The position numbers and the translations under genes were made by a program. From contig NZ_JAPDOD010000017.1 of NCBI RefSeq assembly GCF_027587205.1, positions 99,107-163,106 on the forward strand: a stretch of DNA of 64,000 nt, read 5' to 3'. Each line of letters starts with the position of its first letter. Position 1 is the stretch's first letter. Below, in pieces: positions 33,218 to 41,144 of the stretch. Under the pieces are notes generated by a model. The model was not told the DNA's origin and made no database searches. It worked only from the letters and a program-made list of their open reading frames with translations. Source of the stretch: Solirubrobacter ginsenosidimutans (GTDB taxonomy: Bacteria; Actinomycetota; Thermoleophilia; Solirubrobacterales; Solirubrobacteraceae).

Positions 33218-33706
33218 GTGGAACCGACCGAATTCGAGGCGTGGGGCAAGGTCGTGGTCGACGTCGCGGCCGAGCGGATCCTTGCCGCGATCCCCGCGGC
33301 GCAGAAGCCTGAGCCCGGCAAGACGGCGCGGCGCAGCCTCGCCAGCATGGGCTACATCTCGCGCCACATGCTGTTCCTCCAGCCCGATCTGCTCGCGCCG
33401 CGGGCGCTGTGGCTGTTCGTGGTGCCGAAGGGTCACACCTACGACTTCCGCCCGCCGCACGACCGCGTCGGGGCGGGGCTGATGCACAACGCGACGGACG
33501 AGCTGAGCCCGAGCCGGTTCGCGGCCGGGATGCAGCGCAGCGGCAACTTCACCTGGAAGGTGCACCTCGACGCCCGCTATGAGGGCTATCGGCTCGGCAT
33601 CCGAGTCACACCCGAGGAGGAAGCGGCCGAGGCCGTCGCCGAGGACCTTTCAGGCCAGGTCTTGAGCAGCCTGGAGCGGATCGGGCTGCTCGCGCCGGCG
33701 GGGTAG
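33218..33706 (+). CDS. Conserved-looking protein of unknown function
   Basis: I do not recognise this 162-residue soluble protein. It has no signal peptide or membrane helix. Its middle is aromatic and basic (MGYISRHMLFLQPDLLAPRA, FVVPKGHTYDFRPPHDRVG) and the C-terminus is acidic-helical (RVTPEEEAAEAVAEDLSGQV). Codon use and third-position GC match its neighbours, which supports it as a gene. The GTG at 33218 is the first start after the non-coding gap 32979-33217, in which I see no convincing gene. Its 3' end overlaps the convergent exporter gene by 57 nt. Confidence 0.65.
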   Translation: MEPTEFEAWGKVVVDVAAERILAAIPAAQKPEPGKTARRSLASMGYISRHMLFLQPDLLAPRALWLFVVPKGHTYDFRPPHDRVGAGLMHNATDELSPSRFAAGMQRSGNFTWKVHLDARYEGYRLGIRVTPEEEAAEAVAEDLSGQVLSSLERIGLLAPAG

Positions 33707-35113
33707 GAGCAGCGCCGGGAACAGCGTCAGGGCGGTGAGGATCAGCGCCCACGTGAAGGTGTGACCGGCGGCGGCGGTGAGCGGGTCCGCCAGCGCGGAG
33801 CGCACGGCCGGTGAGGCGTCCTCGACCGTGCTCAACGTCCCGTGGAACCCGGGCACGCGCACCGTGAGCCCGTGCTGGAGGATCGCGGCGAGCAGCGCGA
33901 TGCCGAGCGTCGCACCCGCCCGCTGGACGATCTCCAGCGCGCTCGCCGCCCGCGCGACCGCGACCTCGGGCACGGCGGCGTACGCCGCGGCCATCGCCGG
34001 CATCAGCGTCGCGCCCATGCCCGCGCCGCGCAGGAACAGGCCGCAGACGAGCATCCAGCCCGGCACGTCCTCGGCGACGAACGCGAACGGCAGCGTCCCC
34101 ACGAGCACCAGCGCCACGCCCACCCGCACGACCGAGCCCGCCCCCACGCGGTCGGTGAGCTTGCCCGCGATGGGCATCGTCAGCATCGCGCCCACGCCCT
34201 GCGCGGCCAGCACCGCGCCCGTCTGCAGCGCGCTGAGATCGCGGGCGAGCTGGAAGTAGAGCGCGAGCAGCAGCAGCGACCCGAAGAACGCGGCGCCGAA
34301 GAGCAGCGTGGTCGCGGTCGCGGCGGCGACCACGCGGTCGCGGAAGATGCGCACGTCGATCAGCGGGTGCGGCGTTCGCAGCGCGTGCACGACGAACGCC
34401 GCGATCAGGACGACCCCCAAGACCAGCCAGACGCCATGGGCGAGCGCCCCACCCGCGGGCGAGGCGAGCCCGGCGACCAGCGCCGCCAGCCCGGGCGAGA
34501 GCAGCGCCAGGCCGAGCACGTCCAGCGGCGCCCCACGCTCCTCCCCGCCCCCGCGCGGCAGGACCCGCGCCGCGAGCACGAGCGCCAGCGCCGCCACCGG
34601 CAGGTTGATAAAGAAGATCAGCCGCCACGAAGCGCTGTCCAACAGCGCCCCGCCCAGCACCGGACCGATGGCCGGCGCGAGCAGCATCGGCACGCCGACC
34701 AGCGCCATCACCCGCCCCATCCGGTCCTGCCCGGCGGCGCGCGCGAGGATCGTCATGCCGACCGGCATCACGAGCCCGCCGCCGAGGCCCTGCAGGACCC
34801 GGAACGCGATCAGCGCACCCGCCGACCACGCCAGCCCGCACAGCAGCGAGCCGAGCGCGAAGGCGGCGACCGCGGTCATGAACACCCGCCGCGTCCCGAA
34901 CCGGTCCACCGCCCAGCCGGCCAGCCCGATCACCGCGGCCAGCGCCAGCAGGTAGCCGGTCGAGACCCACTGGATCGTCGACAGCCGCGCGTCGTAGACC
35001 ACCGCGAGCCGCTCGATCGCGACGTTGACGATCGTCGAATCGAGGATCGTCATGACGGCGCCGCAGATCACGACGGCAGCCGAAAGCAGCACGGGGCGAC
35101 CGAGTTCACGCAT
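33650..35113 (-). CDS. DHA2-type MFS exporter
   Basis: The 487-residue membrane protein has about 14 helices. TM1 contains VMTILDSTIVNVAIERL, the textbook DHA2 LDxTIVNVALP motif; motif A is AGWAVDRFGTRRVFM, and motif C is GVPMLLAPAIGPVLGGAL. It belongs to the EmrB/QacA drug:H+ antiporter group, and the substrate is unknown. A perfect TetR-like palindrome AACGGACCGCTCCGTT lies 23-38 bp before the ATG, but no TetR gene is in the window, so the regulator may be encoded elsewhere. The C-terminus overlaps the convergent unknown gene. Confidence 0.93.
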   Translation of the reverse strand: MRELGRPVLLSAAVVICGAVMTILDSTIVNVAIERLAVVYDARLSTIQWVSTGYLLALAAVIGLAGWAVDRFGTRRVFMTAVAAFALGSLLCGLAWSAGALIAFRVLQGLGGGLVMPVGMTILARAAGQDRMGRVMALVGVPMLLAPAIGPVLGGALLDSASWRLIFFINLPVAALALVLAARVLPRGGGEERGAPLDVLGLALLSPGLAALVAGLASPAGGALAHGVWLVLGVVLIAAFVVHALRTPHPLIDVRIFRDRVVAAATATTLLFGAAFFGSLLLLALYFQLARDLSALQTGAVLAAQGVGAMLTMPIAGKLTDRVGAGSVVRVGVALVLVGTLPFAFVAEDVPGWMLVCGLFLRGAGMGATLMPAMAAAYAAVPEVAVARAASALEIVQRAGATLGIALLAAILQHGLTVRVPGFHGTLSTVEDASPAVRSALADPLTAAAGHTFTWALILTALTLFPALLLPRRREQPDPLQAAQDLA

Positions 35114-35135
35114 GACCGTCCGCGATCCTGACGCA

Positions 35136-35151
35136 AACGGACCGCTCCGTT
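35136..35151. promoter_or_regulatory. TetR-like palindromic operator of the exporter
   Basis: AACGGACCGCTCCGTT is a perfect palindrome with 6-bp arms, 22 bp upstream of the exporter ATG. ACGGA-N4-TCCGT is a common form for TetR-family operators in actinobacteria. No regulator is encoded next to it. Confidence 0.6.
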
Positions 35152-35164
35152 CAAGTCCGAAGGT

Positions 35165-37138
35165 CTAAATCACGGCGACCGCGGTGGGCGCGAGCGCGGC
35201 CTCGAACGCCGCGACCACCGCGGGGTCGAACTGCGAGCCCGCGCACCGCACGAGCTCACGCAGCGCTTCCGACGCAGGCCGCGCGCCGCGGTAAGCGCGG
35301 GTGGTGACCATCGCGTCGTAGGCGTCGCAGACCGCGACGATCCGCGCGCCCAGCGGGATGGCCTCACCCGCGAGCCCGTCCGGATAGCCGCCGCCGTCGT
35401 AGCGCTCGTGGCTGGAGCGGACGATCCGCGCGACGCCGGTGAGCTCGGGCGCGACGCTGATGATGCGCTCGCCGATGATCGTGTGCTGGCGCATGTACTC
35501 CCACTCGTTCGCGTCCAGCGCGCGCGGGGCGTGCAGGATCGCGTCCGGGATCGCCACCTTGCCGATGTCGTGCAGGGCGGCCGCGCGGCACACCTCGACG
35601 CGCTCGTCCTCACTGAGGCCGAGCTCGACGGCGACGGCTTCGACCAGGTCGGCGACGTCGTCGACGTGGTCGCGCAGCGCGCCGTCGTGCTCCGCCGCGA
35701 CGCGCAGCAGCACCTGGTGCACCGTCTCGTCGTTCGTGCGCCGCCCACCGCGCTTGGCGGCGTACATGCGCTGGTCCGCGATCCGCAGCGCGTCGAGCGG
35801 GTCCCGCCCGTCACCGGTCAGGTGGACCGCGCCGTATGAGGAGCGGATCGTGAAGCGCTCGCCGGAGGCCACCAGGGCGTCGGAGGCGCGCCGCAGGGTC
35901 TCGGCGGCGTCGGCACCGGACGCGAGCAGGCAGAACTCGTCCCCGCCCATCCGGAACGCGCTGCCCGAGCCCGCCACGGCCGCGGCGAGCTCGCGCCCGA
36001 GCCGCGTGAGCAGCGCGTCGCCCGCGAGGTGGCCGAACGTGTCGTTGTAGGCCTTGAAGCCGTCGAGGTCGAAGAGCGCGAGCAGCAGCGGGTCCTCCGC
36101 GGTCGCCGTGGCGGCGCGGCGGTGCAGCTCGGCGAGCAGCGCGCGCCGGTTGCCGAGGCCCGTCAGCTCGTCGGTCGCGGCCTCGGTCTCGCTGACTCCG
36201 AGCGTCCTGAGGTTCTCGCGGAACGTCAGGACGAAGCGGACCACCGCCGCAGCGATCGAGCCCGTCGCCAGCCACAGCGCGACCGCGTTGAGCCGCAGAT
36301 AGTGATCGACCGCCAGCAGGCCGAGCGCGATCAGCGTGAACGCGGCCGGCAGCGCGAGCATCCCGCCGCGCAGGCGCCGCGTGTCCAGCGCGCGGGTCGG
36401 GCTCGTGGCGGCGAACGCCACCAGGACGTACACCGCCGGCCAGGCCGTGTCGAGCACCGTGTACTCCTGATAGGTGCCGACCGCCACGCGATACAGGTAG
36501 GTCCCGTCGGCGATCGCCCAAAGCGCGAACGCGACCGCGAGCAGCCGCCATGTCCGTCCCGCGGCGCCGCCGGTGACGACCATCACCGCGATCACGAACG
36601 CGAGCATCGTCAGGTCGCCCAGCGGATAGGCGAGGTTGGTCGCGACGGTCGCGAAGGACCCGTGGGTCTCGGCGATCACGCCGAAGACGAGCGCCGCGCC
36701 GACCGCCGCGCCGGCGAGCGCGCACACGACGCCGTCGAGCCACAGCGCCGTTCCCAGGCGGGGCGCACGTGCGCGCAACAGGCAGATGAGGCCGATGTAC
36801 GCCGCGGGGTAGATGCTCAGGTACCCGAGGTCGGCGAAGGACGGATACGGCGGCGTGGCGACGTCCATCAGCGCCGCGGTGTAGTAGACGTCGCCGGCGG
36901 CGAAGCCCAGCAGACCCACGGTGAACATCCCCCACGCCAGCCGCTCGCCGCCGGACGAGCGCGCCGCCCGCAGGCCGCAGACGGCGACCGCGAGGAATTC
37001 CACCCCGTTGTACGCCTTGTCCCACACCTGCGGCAGGACCGGCGGGATGACGCCGAGGTTGCGCAGCAGCACCGCTCCGAGGCAGACCAGCGCCGCCGTC
37101 AGCAGCCATCGCTCGGGTCTCCAGTTGCGCGGTGCCAT
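35165..37138 (-). CDS. Membrane c-di-GMP protein with both GGDEF and HD-GYP domains
   Basis: The 657-residue protein has about eight to nine N-terminal membrane helices (residues 10-315), a GGDEF domain with intact motif (RMGGDEFCLL) and FDLDGFKAYND metal loop, then an HD-GYP phosphodiesterase domain at about 475-640. The latter keeps the HD pair in ALHDIGKVAIPD, a further His in SSHERYDGGGYPDGL, which contains the GYP motif, and DAYDAMVTTRAYR. One polypeptide thus joins c-di-GMP synthesis and HD-GYP-type breakdown under a membrane sensor. The ATG at 37138 follows GGGGAG closely and is preferred to an in-frame start at 37267. Confidence 0.92.
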   Translation of the reverse strand: MAPRNWRPERWLLTAALVCLGAVLLRNLGVIPPVLPQVWDKAYNGVEFLAVAVCGLRAARSSGGERLAWGMFTVGLLGFAAGDVYYTAALMDVATPPYPSFADLGYLSIYPAAYIGLICLLRARAPRLGTALWLDGVVCALAGAAVGAALVFGVIAETHGSFATVATNLAYPLGDLTMLAFVIAVMVVTGGAAGRTWRLLAVAFALWAIADGTYLYRVAVGTYQEYTVLDTAWPAVYVLVAFAATSPTRALDTRRLRGGMLALPAAFTLIALGLLAVDHYLRLNAVALWLATGSIAAAVVRFVLTFRENLRTLGVSETEAATDELTGLGNRRALLAELHRRAATATAEDPLLLALFDLDGFKAYNDTFGHLAGDALLTRLGRELAAAVAGSGSAFRMGGDEFCLLASGADAAETLRRASDALVASGERFTIRSSYGAVHLTGDGRDPLDALRIADQRMYAAKRGGRRTNDETVHQVLLRVAAEHDGALRDHVDDVADLVEAVAVELGLSEDERVEVCRAAALHDIGKVAIPDAILHAPRALDANEWEYMRQHTIIGERIISVAPELTGVARIVRSSHERYDGGGYPDGLAGEAIPLGARIVAVCDAYDAMVTTRAYRGARPASEALRELVRCAGSQFDPAVVAAFEAALAPTAVAVI

Positions 37139-37181
37139 CTCCCCAGGGAGATCGACTGCGCGGCTGTGGTCTTGACCCGCG

Positions 37182-38213
37182 CTAACTACCGGGCAGCCTG
37201 CGCGCCCGCTGCTCGACGCCCAGGTCGCCGTAGGGATACGACGCGGCCGCGGGGTCGCTGGCCTCATCGAGCCGCGCGGTCTCCTCGGCGGTGAGATGCA
37301 GTCCGGCCGCGCCGAGGTTGTCCTCGAGCTGCTCGAGCGTGCGGGCGCCGAGGATCACGGAGGTCATGCAGGGCCGGTCGGTCAACCACGCGAGGGCGAT
37401 CTGCGCCATCGAGACGCCGCGGTCACTTGCGATCGTCTGTACCGCGTCGATCACGTCCCAGGTCCGCTGGACCGTCGAGCGGCGGTCGTAGGCCTCGACG
37501 CCGCGATTGGGGTCGTCGCCGAGGCGCGTGTCCCCGGTCGGCCGCTCGTCCTTGGTGTACTTGCCGGTCAGCCACCCGCCGCCGAGCGGGGACCAGGGCA
37601 ACAGCCCGAGGCCGGTGGACTCGCACGCGGGGACGATCTCCCACTCGATCTCGCGCGCCAGCAGGTTGTACTGCGGCTGCAAGGTGACCGGCCTGGCCAG
37701 GCCGCGGTGCTCAGCCAGATCGGCGACCTTCTGGATCTGCCAGCCGGTGTAGTTGGAGAGCCCGACGTAGGAGATCTTCCCCGCCCGGACGGCGTCGTCG
37801 AGGAAGCCCCAGGTCTCCTCCAGCGGCGTCAGCGGGTCGAAGGAGTGCACCTGGTAGAGGTCGATGTGATCGACCTGCAGGCGCCGCAGCGACTGGTCGA
37901 GCGCGTCGCGCAGGTGGCGGCGCGAGAGGCCGAGGTCGTTCCTGGCGTCCCCCATCGCGAAGCGGCCCTTCGTGGCGATCACGACGTCGCTCAGCAGCGC
38001 CGGCGATTGCTTGGCCAGCCAGCGGCCGATGATCGACTCCGACGCGCCGCGGGTGTAGACGTCGGCGGTGTCGATCAGCGTCCCGCCCGCCGCGACGAAG
38101 GTATTGAGCTGCGCGTGCGAGCCGGCTTCGTCGGTCTCGTTGCCGAACGTCATCGTGCCGAGCGCGAAGCTGGACACGACGCAGCCGCTGCGGCCTAGGT
38201 TCCGGTACTCCAT
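37182..38213 (-). CDS. Aldo/keto reductase
   Basis: The 343-residue TIM-barrel protein resembles the YajO/voltage-gated channel beta-subunit-like branch of aldo/keto reductases. The catalytic tetrad is visible: Asp and Tyr in LIDTADVYTRGASE, Lys in VIATKGRF and His in DLYQVHSFDPLTPLE. The C-terminal NADPH-binding segment is SVILGARTLEQLEDNL. It reduces aldehydes or ketones in the cytosol, with a broad range in this branch. It lies 9 nt downstream of the HEAT-repeat gene on the same strand, so it may be the last gene of that transcript. Confidence 0.93.
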   Translation of the reverse strand: MEYRNLGRSGCVVSSFALGTMTFGNETDEAGSHAQLNTFVAAGGTLIDTADVYTRGASESIIGRWLAKQSPALLSDVVIATKGRFAMGDARNDLGLSRRHLRDALDQSLRRLQVDHIDLYQVHSFDPLTPLEETWGFLDDAVRAGKISYVGLSNYTGWQIQKVADLAEHRGLARPVTLQPQYNLLAREIEWEIVPACESTGLGLLPWSPLGGGWLTGKYTKDERPTGDTRLGDDPNRGVEAYDRRSTVQRTWDVIDAVQTIASDRGVSMAQIALAWLTDRPCMTSVILGARTLEQLEDNLGAAGLHLTAEETARLDEASDPAAASYPYGDLGVEQRARRLPGS

Positions 38214-38222
38214 GCCGCGACG

Positions 38223-38708
38223 TTACCCGTTCGGGTAGTGCTCGAGCGCCCAGCGTGCGGACTTCTGGATCCGCTCGTCCGGGTCGTCGAGCGCGCGTTG
38301 GAGCGTCGCGCGGCCGGGCTCGTGGCGCGTGGTGCCGAGGGCGGTGAGGAGCACGGTGCGGGTCGTGATCTCGGGCTCGACCCCGGCGCGGGCGAGCAGC
38401 GCCGCGCCGGCCGCTTCCCGCTCCGGCAGGTCCGGGTGCGACATGAAGACCTTGCCGAGCGCGTCAGCCGCCGCGGAGCGTACGCGGCCCTCGACGTCTG
38501 AGAGCGCGGCGATCAGCGCTTCGACGCCCGCGGGCGCGGCCTGGAAGCCGAGCAGGTCGGCGAGCAGTTGGCGGGTGTGGGCGTCCTCGGCGATCGCGAG
38601 GGCCTGCGCGACGTCCTCCGGCCGCTCGTCCTCCTCGATCGCCCACAGCGTCGGGCGGCGGTCCTTGGCCGGCAGTTCGAGGGCGGCGATGATCTGGTCG
38701 GCGTTCAT
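38223..38708 (-). CDS. HEAT-repeat protein
   Basis: The 161-residue soluble protein is made of helical HEAT-like repeats: GVEALIAALSDVEGRVRSAA followed by ADALGKVF, and GRATLQRALDDPDERIQKSA followed by RWALEHYP. Such small HEAT proteins are protein-binding scaffolds without catalysis. It starts 6 nt after the stop of the pilin-like/Ntox37-like gene, so it is co-transcribed with it. This position is where an immunity protein would be expected if the upstream product is a toxin; that reading is inference. Confidence 0.82.
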   Translation of the reverse strand: MNADQIIAALELPAKDRRPTLWAIEEDERPEDVAQALAIAEDAHTRQLLADLLGFQAAPAGVEALIAALSDVEGRVRSAAADALGKVFMSHPDLPEREAAGAALLARAGVEPEITTRTVLLTALGTTRHEPGRATLQRALDDPDERIQKSARWALEHYPNG

Positions 38709-38714
38709 CTCGGG

Positions 38715-39485
38715 CTACAGGACTACCGCACAGACGGGCGCGAAGGGCCCGCAGGCGGGTGAGAGGATCTTCGCGCCCCACCAGATGATGCCGCCGATGC
38801 CGATCCCGGCCGCCGTGCCGCCGACGATCTCGGCCGTGTGGTGGTCGCCGGAGTTGCCGCCGCCGTCGCTGGACCCGCCGCGAGACTTGTTCGGGAAGTT
38901 GTCGTCGCCGTGGGTGATGTTGCCGTCGGGGTCGACGTTGGTGTGCGAGCCGTCGGGATGCTGGACGTCCCAGTGCGGGCCACCATGGGCGGTGCGGCCG
39001 CCGGGCGGGTTCCAGACCCAGATGTTGCCGTCGGCGTCCTCGTAGCCCTTCGCTCCCCCGCGTCCGCCCGCCGGCACCTTCTTGGGCTTGCCGTGGCTGT
39101 TCTTGGGCGGCACGTACGGGCGGTCGCCGCCGGTCGGGAGGTTCGCGGCCTGGCCGGTCCAGCCGGGCGGCACGGCGGCCGCGGGCCGCGGCGGCGCGGG
39201 GCCGGGCTGCGGGTTGGGGGTCGGGAACGCGGCGGCGGCCGCCGTGGTCGTCGTCGTCGGGGGAGCGGGGGGCGCCCCTGGGGGCGCCGGCCTGTCGCCG
39301 CCTTGGTCAGTGGCGGCCGCCGGGCAACCCATGCCGACGATGCAATCGACGGCGTGCCCGACATTGACACTCAGCAGCTTCGGCGTGCCGCCGTGCAGCA
39401 GCGCGACCAGGATCGCCGAGACGACGAGCAGGACGCCCATGTACTCGGCGGCGGTCTGACCGGTCTCGGAGCGGGCACGCGACAT
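38715..39485 (-). CDS. Flp-pilin-like protein carrying an Ntox37-like domain
   Basis: The first 35 of 256 residues look like a Flp/Tad pilin or pseudopilin. Gly9 is followed by QTAAE with Glu14 at +5, then YMGVLLVVSAILVALL, a prepilin-peptidase substrate pattern. A Pro/Thr/Ala-rich linker (65-110) leads to a segment at 125-192 with ADGNIWVWNPPG, GGPHWDVQHPDGSHTNV and DPDGNI, which I recognise as close to polymorphic-toxin domain type 37 (Ntox37). A Gly/Ser stretch and a final hydrophobic helix (IGIGGIIWWGAKI) complete it. It could be a surface-displayed toxin or a pilus-associated protein that reused the fold. Confidence in the family is moderate; toxicity is unproven. Confidence 0.75.
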   Translation of the reverse strand: MSRARSETGQTAAEYMGVLLVVSAILVALLHGGTPKLLSVNVGHAVDCIVGMGCPAAATDQGGDRPAPPGAPPAPPTTTTTAAAAAFPTPNPQPGPAPPRPAAAVPPGWTGQAANLPTGGDRPYVPPKNSHGKPKKVPAGGRGGAKGYEDADGNIWVWNPPGGRTAHGGPHWDVQHPDGSHTNVDPDGNITHGDDNFPNKSRGGSSDGGGNSGDHHTAEIVGGTAAGIGIGGIIWWGAKILSPACGPFAPVCAVVL

Positions 39486-39561
39486 GCCTCTGGAGTCTTG
39501 GCGGTCGGCGGCGCGCTGTCATGAGGCCCACGGCCCCACTTGGGCGTGGGACCGGGCCTAG

Positions 39562-39724
39562 GGAGTCCGTTGACGAATGGTCGGTCCAACCGATGTGGTG
39601 CAGCCGCCAGTGCCTCGGGCCGCACGCGCTCGCGATGCGTGGCTCTGCCACGTGAGCAGCGTGGGTGGCGCGAGGCGCCGCGGATGTGCCGCAGCGGGCG
39701 CACCGGTATTCGTCAACGGGCTCC
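39562..39724. repeat. 163-bp imperfect inverted-repeat (fold-back) element
   Basis: GGAGTCCGTTGACGAAT (39562-39578) and ATTCGTCAACGGGCTCC (39708-39724) match as inverted copies at 16 of 17 positions. Inward sequence remains partly complementary (GCCTCG/CGAGGC, GATGTGG/CCGCATC-like blocks), so the whole unit can fold back. No gene is seen in it. The right end coincides with the last base of the stop codon of the HAD gene, as in the element at 26857-27236. Confidence 0.65.
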
Positions 39725-40425
39725 TAAGCGGTGGCCAAGTCGGCGAAGGTCTTCAGGTCCGGCGTCGTGAGGTCCGGCTGCGCGTCGGCGGGCGGGGTCG
39801 CGCCGCCGCCCGCGCGGCCTTGGCGGCGGTCGATCCAGACCGTGGTCATGCCGAGCGCCGTGGCGGGGACGTGGTCGTGGAAGAGCGACTGGGCGACGTG
39901 CAGGATGCGCTCGCGCGGGACGTCGATGCGCTCGAACGCGAACACGAAGTTCTCCGGCCGTGGCTTGTAGCCGCCCGCCTGCTCGGCGGTCACGACCCAG
40001 TCGAAGTCGATTTGGAGGCGCTGGTTGGAGGCGGCGAAGAGGTCGTCGTCGCAGTTGGTGATCACGCCGAGCTTGAAGCGCTGCTTGAGTCGGGCGAGCG
40101 CCGCGGGGCTGTCCGCGAACGCGGGCCACTCCGTGACCGAGCGCCCGAACGTGGTCCGCTCGGTCGGGGTCGGCTCGAAGCCGAGTTCGTCGCCCAGACC
40201 GCGCAGGCAGCCGGCCAGGACGTCGGCGTAGCGGAGGTACGGCCCCGCCTCGAGCGCGGCCTCGTGGCGGGCGAAGGCCTCGAGGAGCGGCTCCGCTTCG
40301 ACGGTCGTCTCGTGGGCCCGCAGGACAGGCTTCAGGGCGTTCAGGATGCCCGTCTCCCAGTCGATCAGGGTCCCGTAACAATCGAAGGTCAGGGCGTCAA
40401 AGGACCGGAAGTCGATTGGGCTCAT
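39724..40425 (-). CDS. HAD-superfamily hydrolase, haloacid dehalogenase type II-like
   Basis: The 233-residue protein has the HAD motifs in order: motif I FDCYGTLIDW with the nucleophilic Asp, motif II VITNCDDDLF, and motif III Lys in GGYKPRPENFVFAF. The C-terminal motif IV region is less typical (HVAQSLFHDHVPATALGM). The type II haloacid dehalogenase layout with a small four-helix cap fits, but related members act as phosphatases. Cytosolic. The ATG is at 40425; the gene diverges from the zinc peptidase gene by 35 bp. Its TAG stop forms the edge of the fold-back element. Confidence 0.9.
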   Translation of the reverse strand: MSPIDFRSFDALTFDCYGTLIDWETGILNALKPVLRAHETTVEAEPLLEAFARHEAALEAGPYLRYADVLAGCLRGLGDELGFEPTPTERTTFGRSVTEWPAFADSPAALARLKQRFKLGVITNCDDDLFAASNQRLQIDFDWVVTAEQAGGYKPRPENFVFAFERIDVPRERILHVAQSLFHDHVPATALGMTTVWIDRRQGRAGGGATPPADAQPDLTTPDLKTFADLATA

Positions 40426-40460
40426 GTACGACAGTGTGTCGTTGTTCAGACTGCCGGGCC

Positions 40461-41144
40461 ATGACCGCCGTCCTTTGGCTCCTACTCCTCCTTCCCCTGG
40501 CCGGCGGGCTGTTCGCGCAGCGACGCGTCCAACAGACCTTCACGATGTACCGCCGGATTCCCAACCGGGCGCGGATCAGCGGGTCGGAGGTGGCGACGCA
40601 ACTGCTGCGTGCGCACGGTCTCGAGCGCGTGCGGGTCGAGGAGTCCCCGGGCGCGCTGACCGATCACTACGACGGCGCCGCGGGCGCGTTGCGGCTGTCG
40701 GAGCCGGTCGCGACCGAGCGCAGCGTCGCCGCCCTCGGCATCGCCGCCCACGAGGTCTCCCACGCCTACCAGGACGCCGACGGCAACCGCGCCTACCGCA
40801 TCCGCAAGGCCGTCGCCGAGCCGCTGTCTCGGTTCGCGCCCTTCTCGGCGGTGTTCTTCATCGGCGGCTTCTGGCTCGGCATCCCGGTCCTGATGGTGCT
40901 CTCGCTCGTGTACGTGTTCGGGCTCGTCGTGTTCGCGCTGGCGACGTTGCCGGTCGAGCTGGGCGCGAGCAAGCGGGCACTGGAGCTGATCTCCGCCGCG
41001 CGGCTCGCCGACGACGAGGAGGTCGACGAGGTCCGCTCGGTGCTGAACGCGGCGGCGTTCACCTACATCGCGGGCCTCGCGCGCCAGCTCGGGTTCTTCG
41101 GCGCGTTGGTCCTCGTCGCCGCGGCGATGGATCACGCCACCTAG
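40461..41144 (+). CDS. Membrane zinc metallopeptidase (YugP-like)
   Basis: The 227-residue protein belongs to the neutral zinc metallopeptidase family typified by Bacillus YugP. The zinc motif HEVSH lies in GIAAHEVSHAYQDADG. There are an N-terminal membrane helix (LWLLLLLPLAGGLF), two central helices (FFIGGFWLGIPVLMVLSLVY and FALATLPVEL region) and a C-terminal one (FFGALVLVAAAM). LPVELGASKRALELI is another family block, containing the presumed third ligand region. It likely acts in membrane protein turnover. The ATG is at 40461, and the stop overlaps the convergent propeller gene by 4 nt. Confidence 0.92.
   Translation: MTAVLWLLLLLPLAGGLFAQRRVQQTFTMYRRIPNRARISGSEVATQLLRAHGLERVRVEESPGALTDHYDGAAGALRLSEPVATERSVAALGIAAHEVSHAYQDADGNRAYRIRKAVAEPLSRFAPFSAVFFIGGFWLGIPVLMVLSLVYVFGLVVFALATLPVELGASKRALELISAARLADDEEVDEVRSVLNAAAFTYIAGLARQLGFFGALVLVAAAMDHAT

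Noticed and set aside
39486..39723. Small zinc-ribbon-like peptide (CARCG) on the minus strand within the fold-back element.
   Set aside because: A single CxxC with no partner and no start signal; it falls in the inverted-repeat arm.
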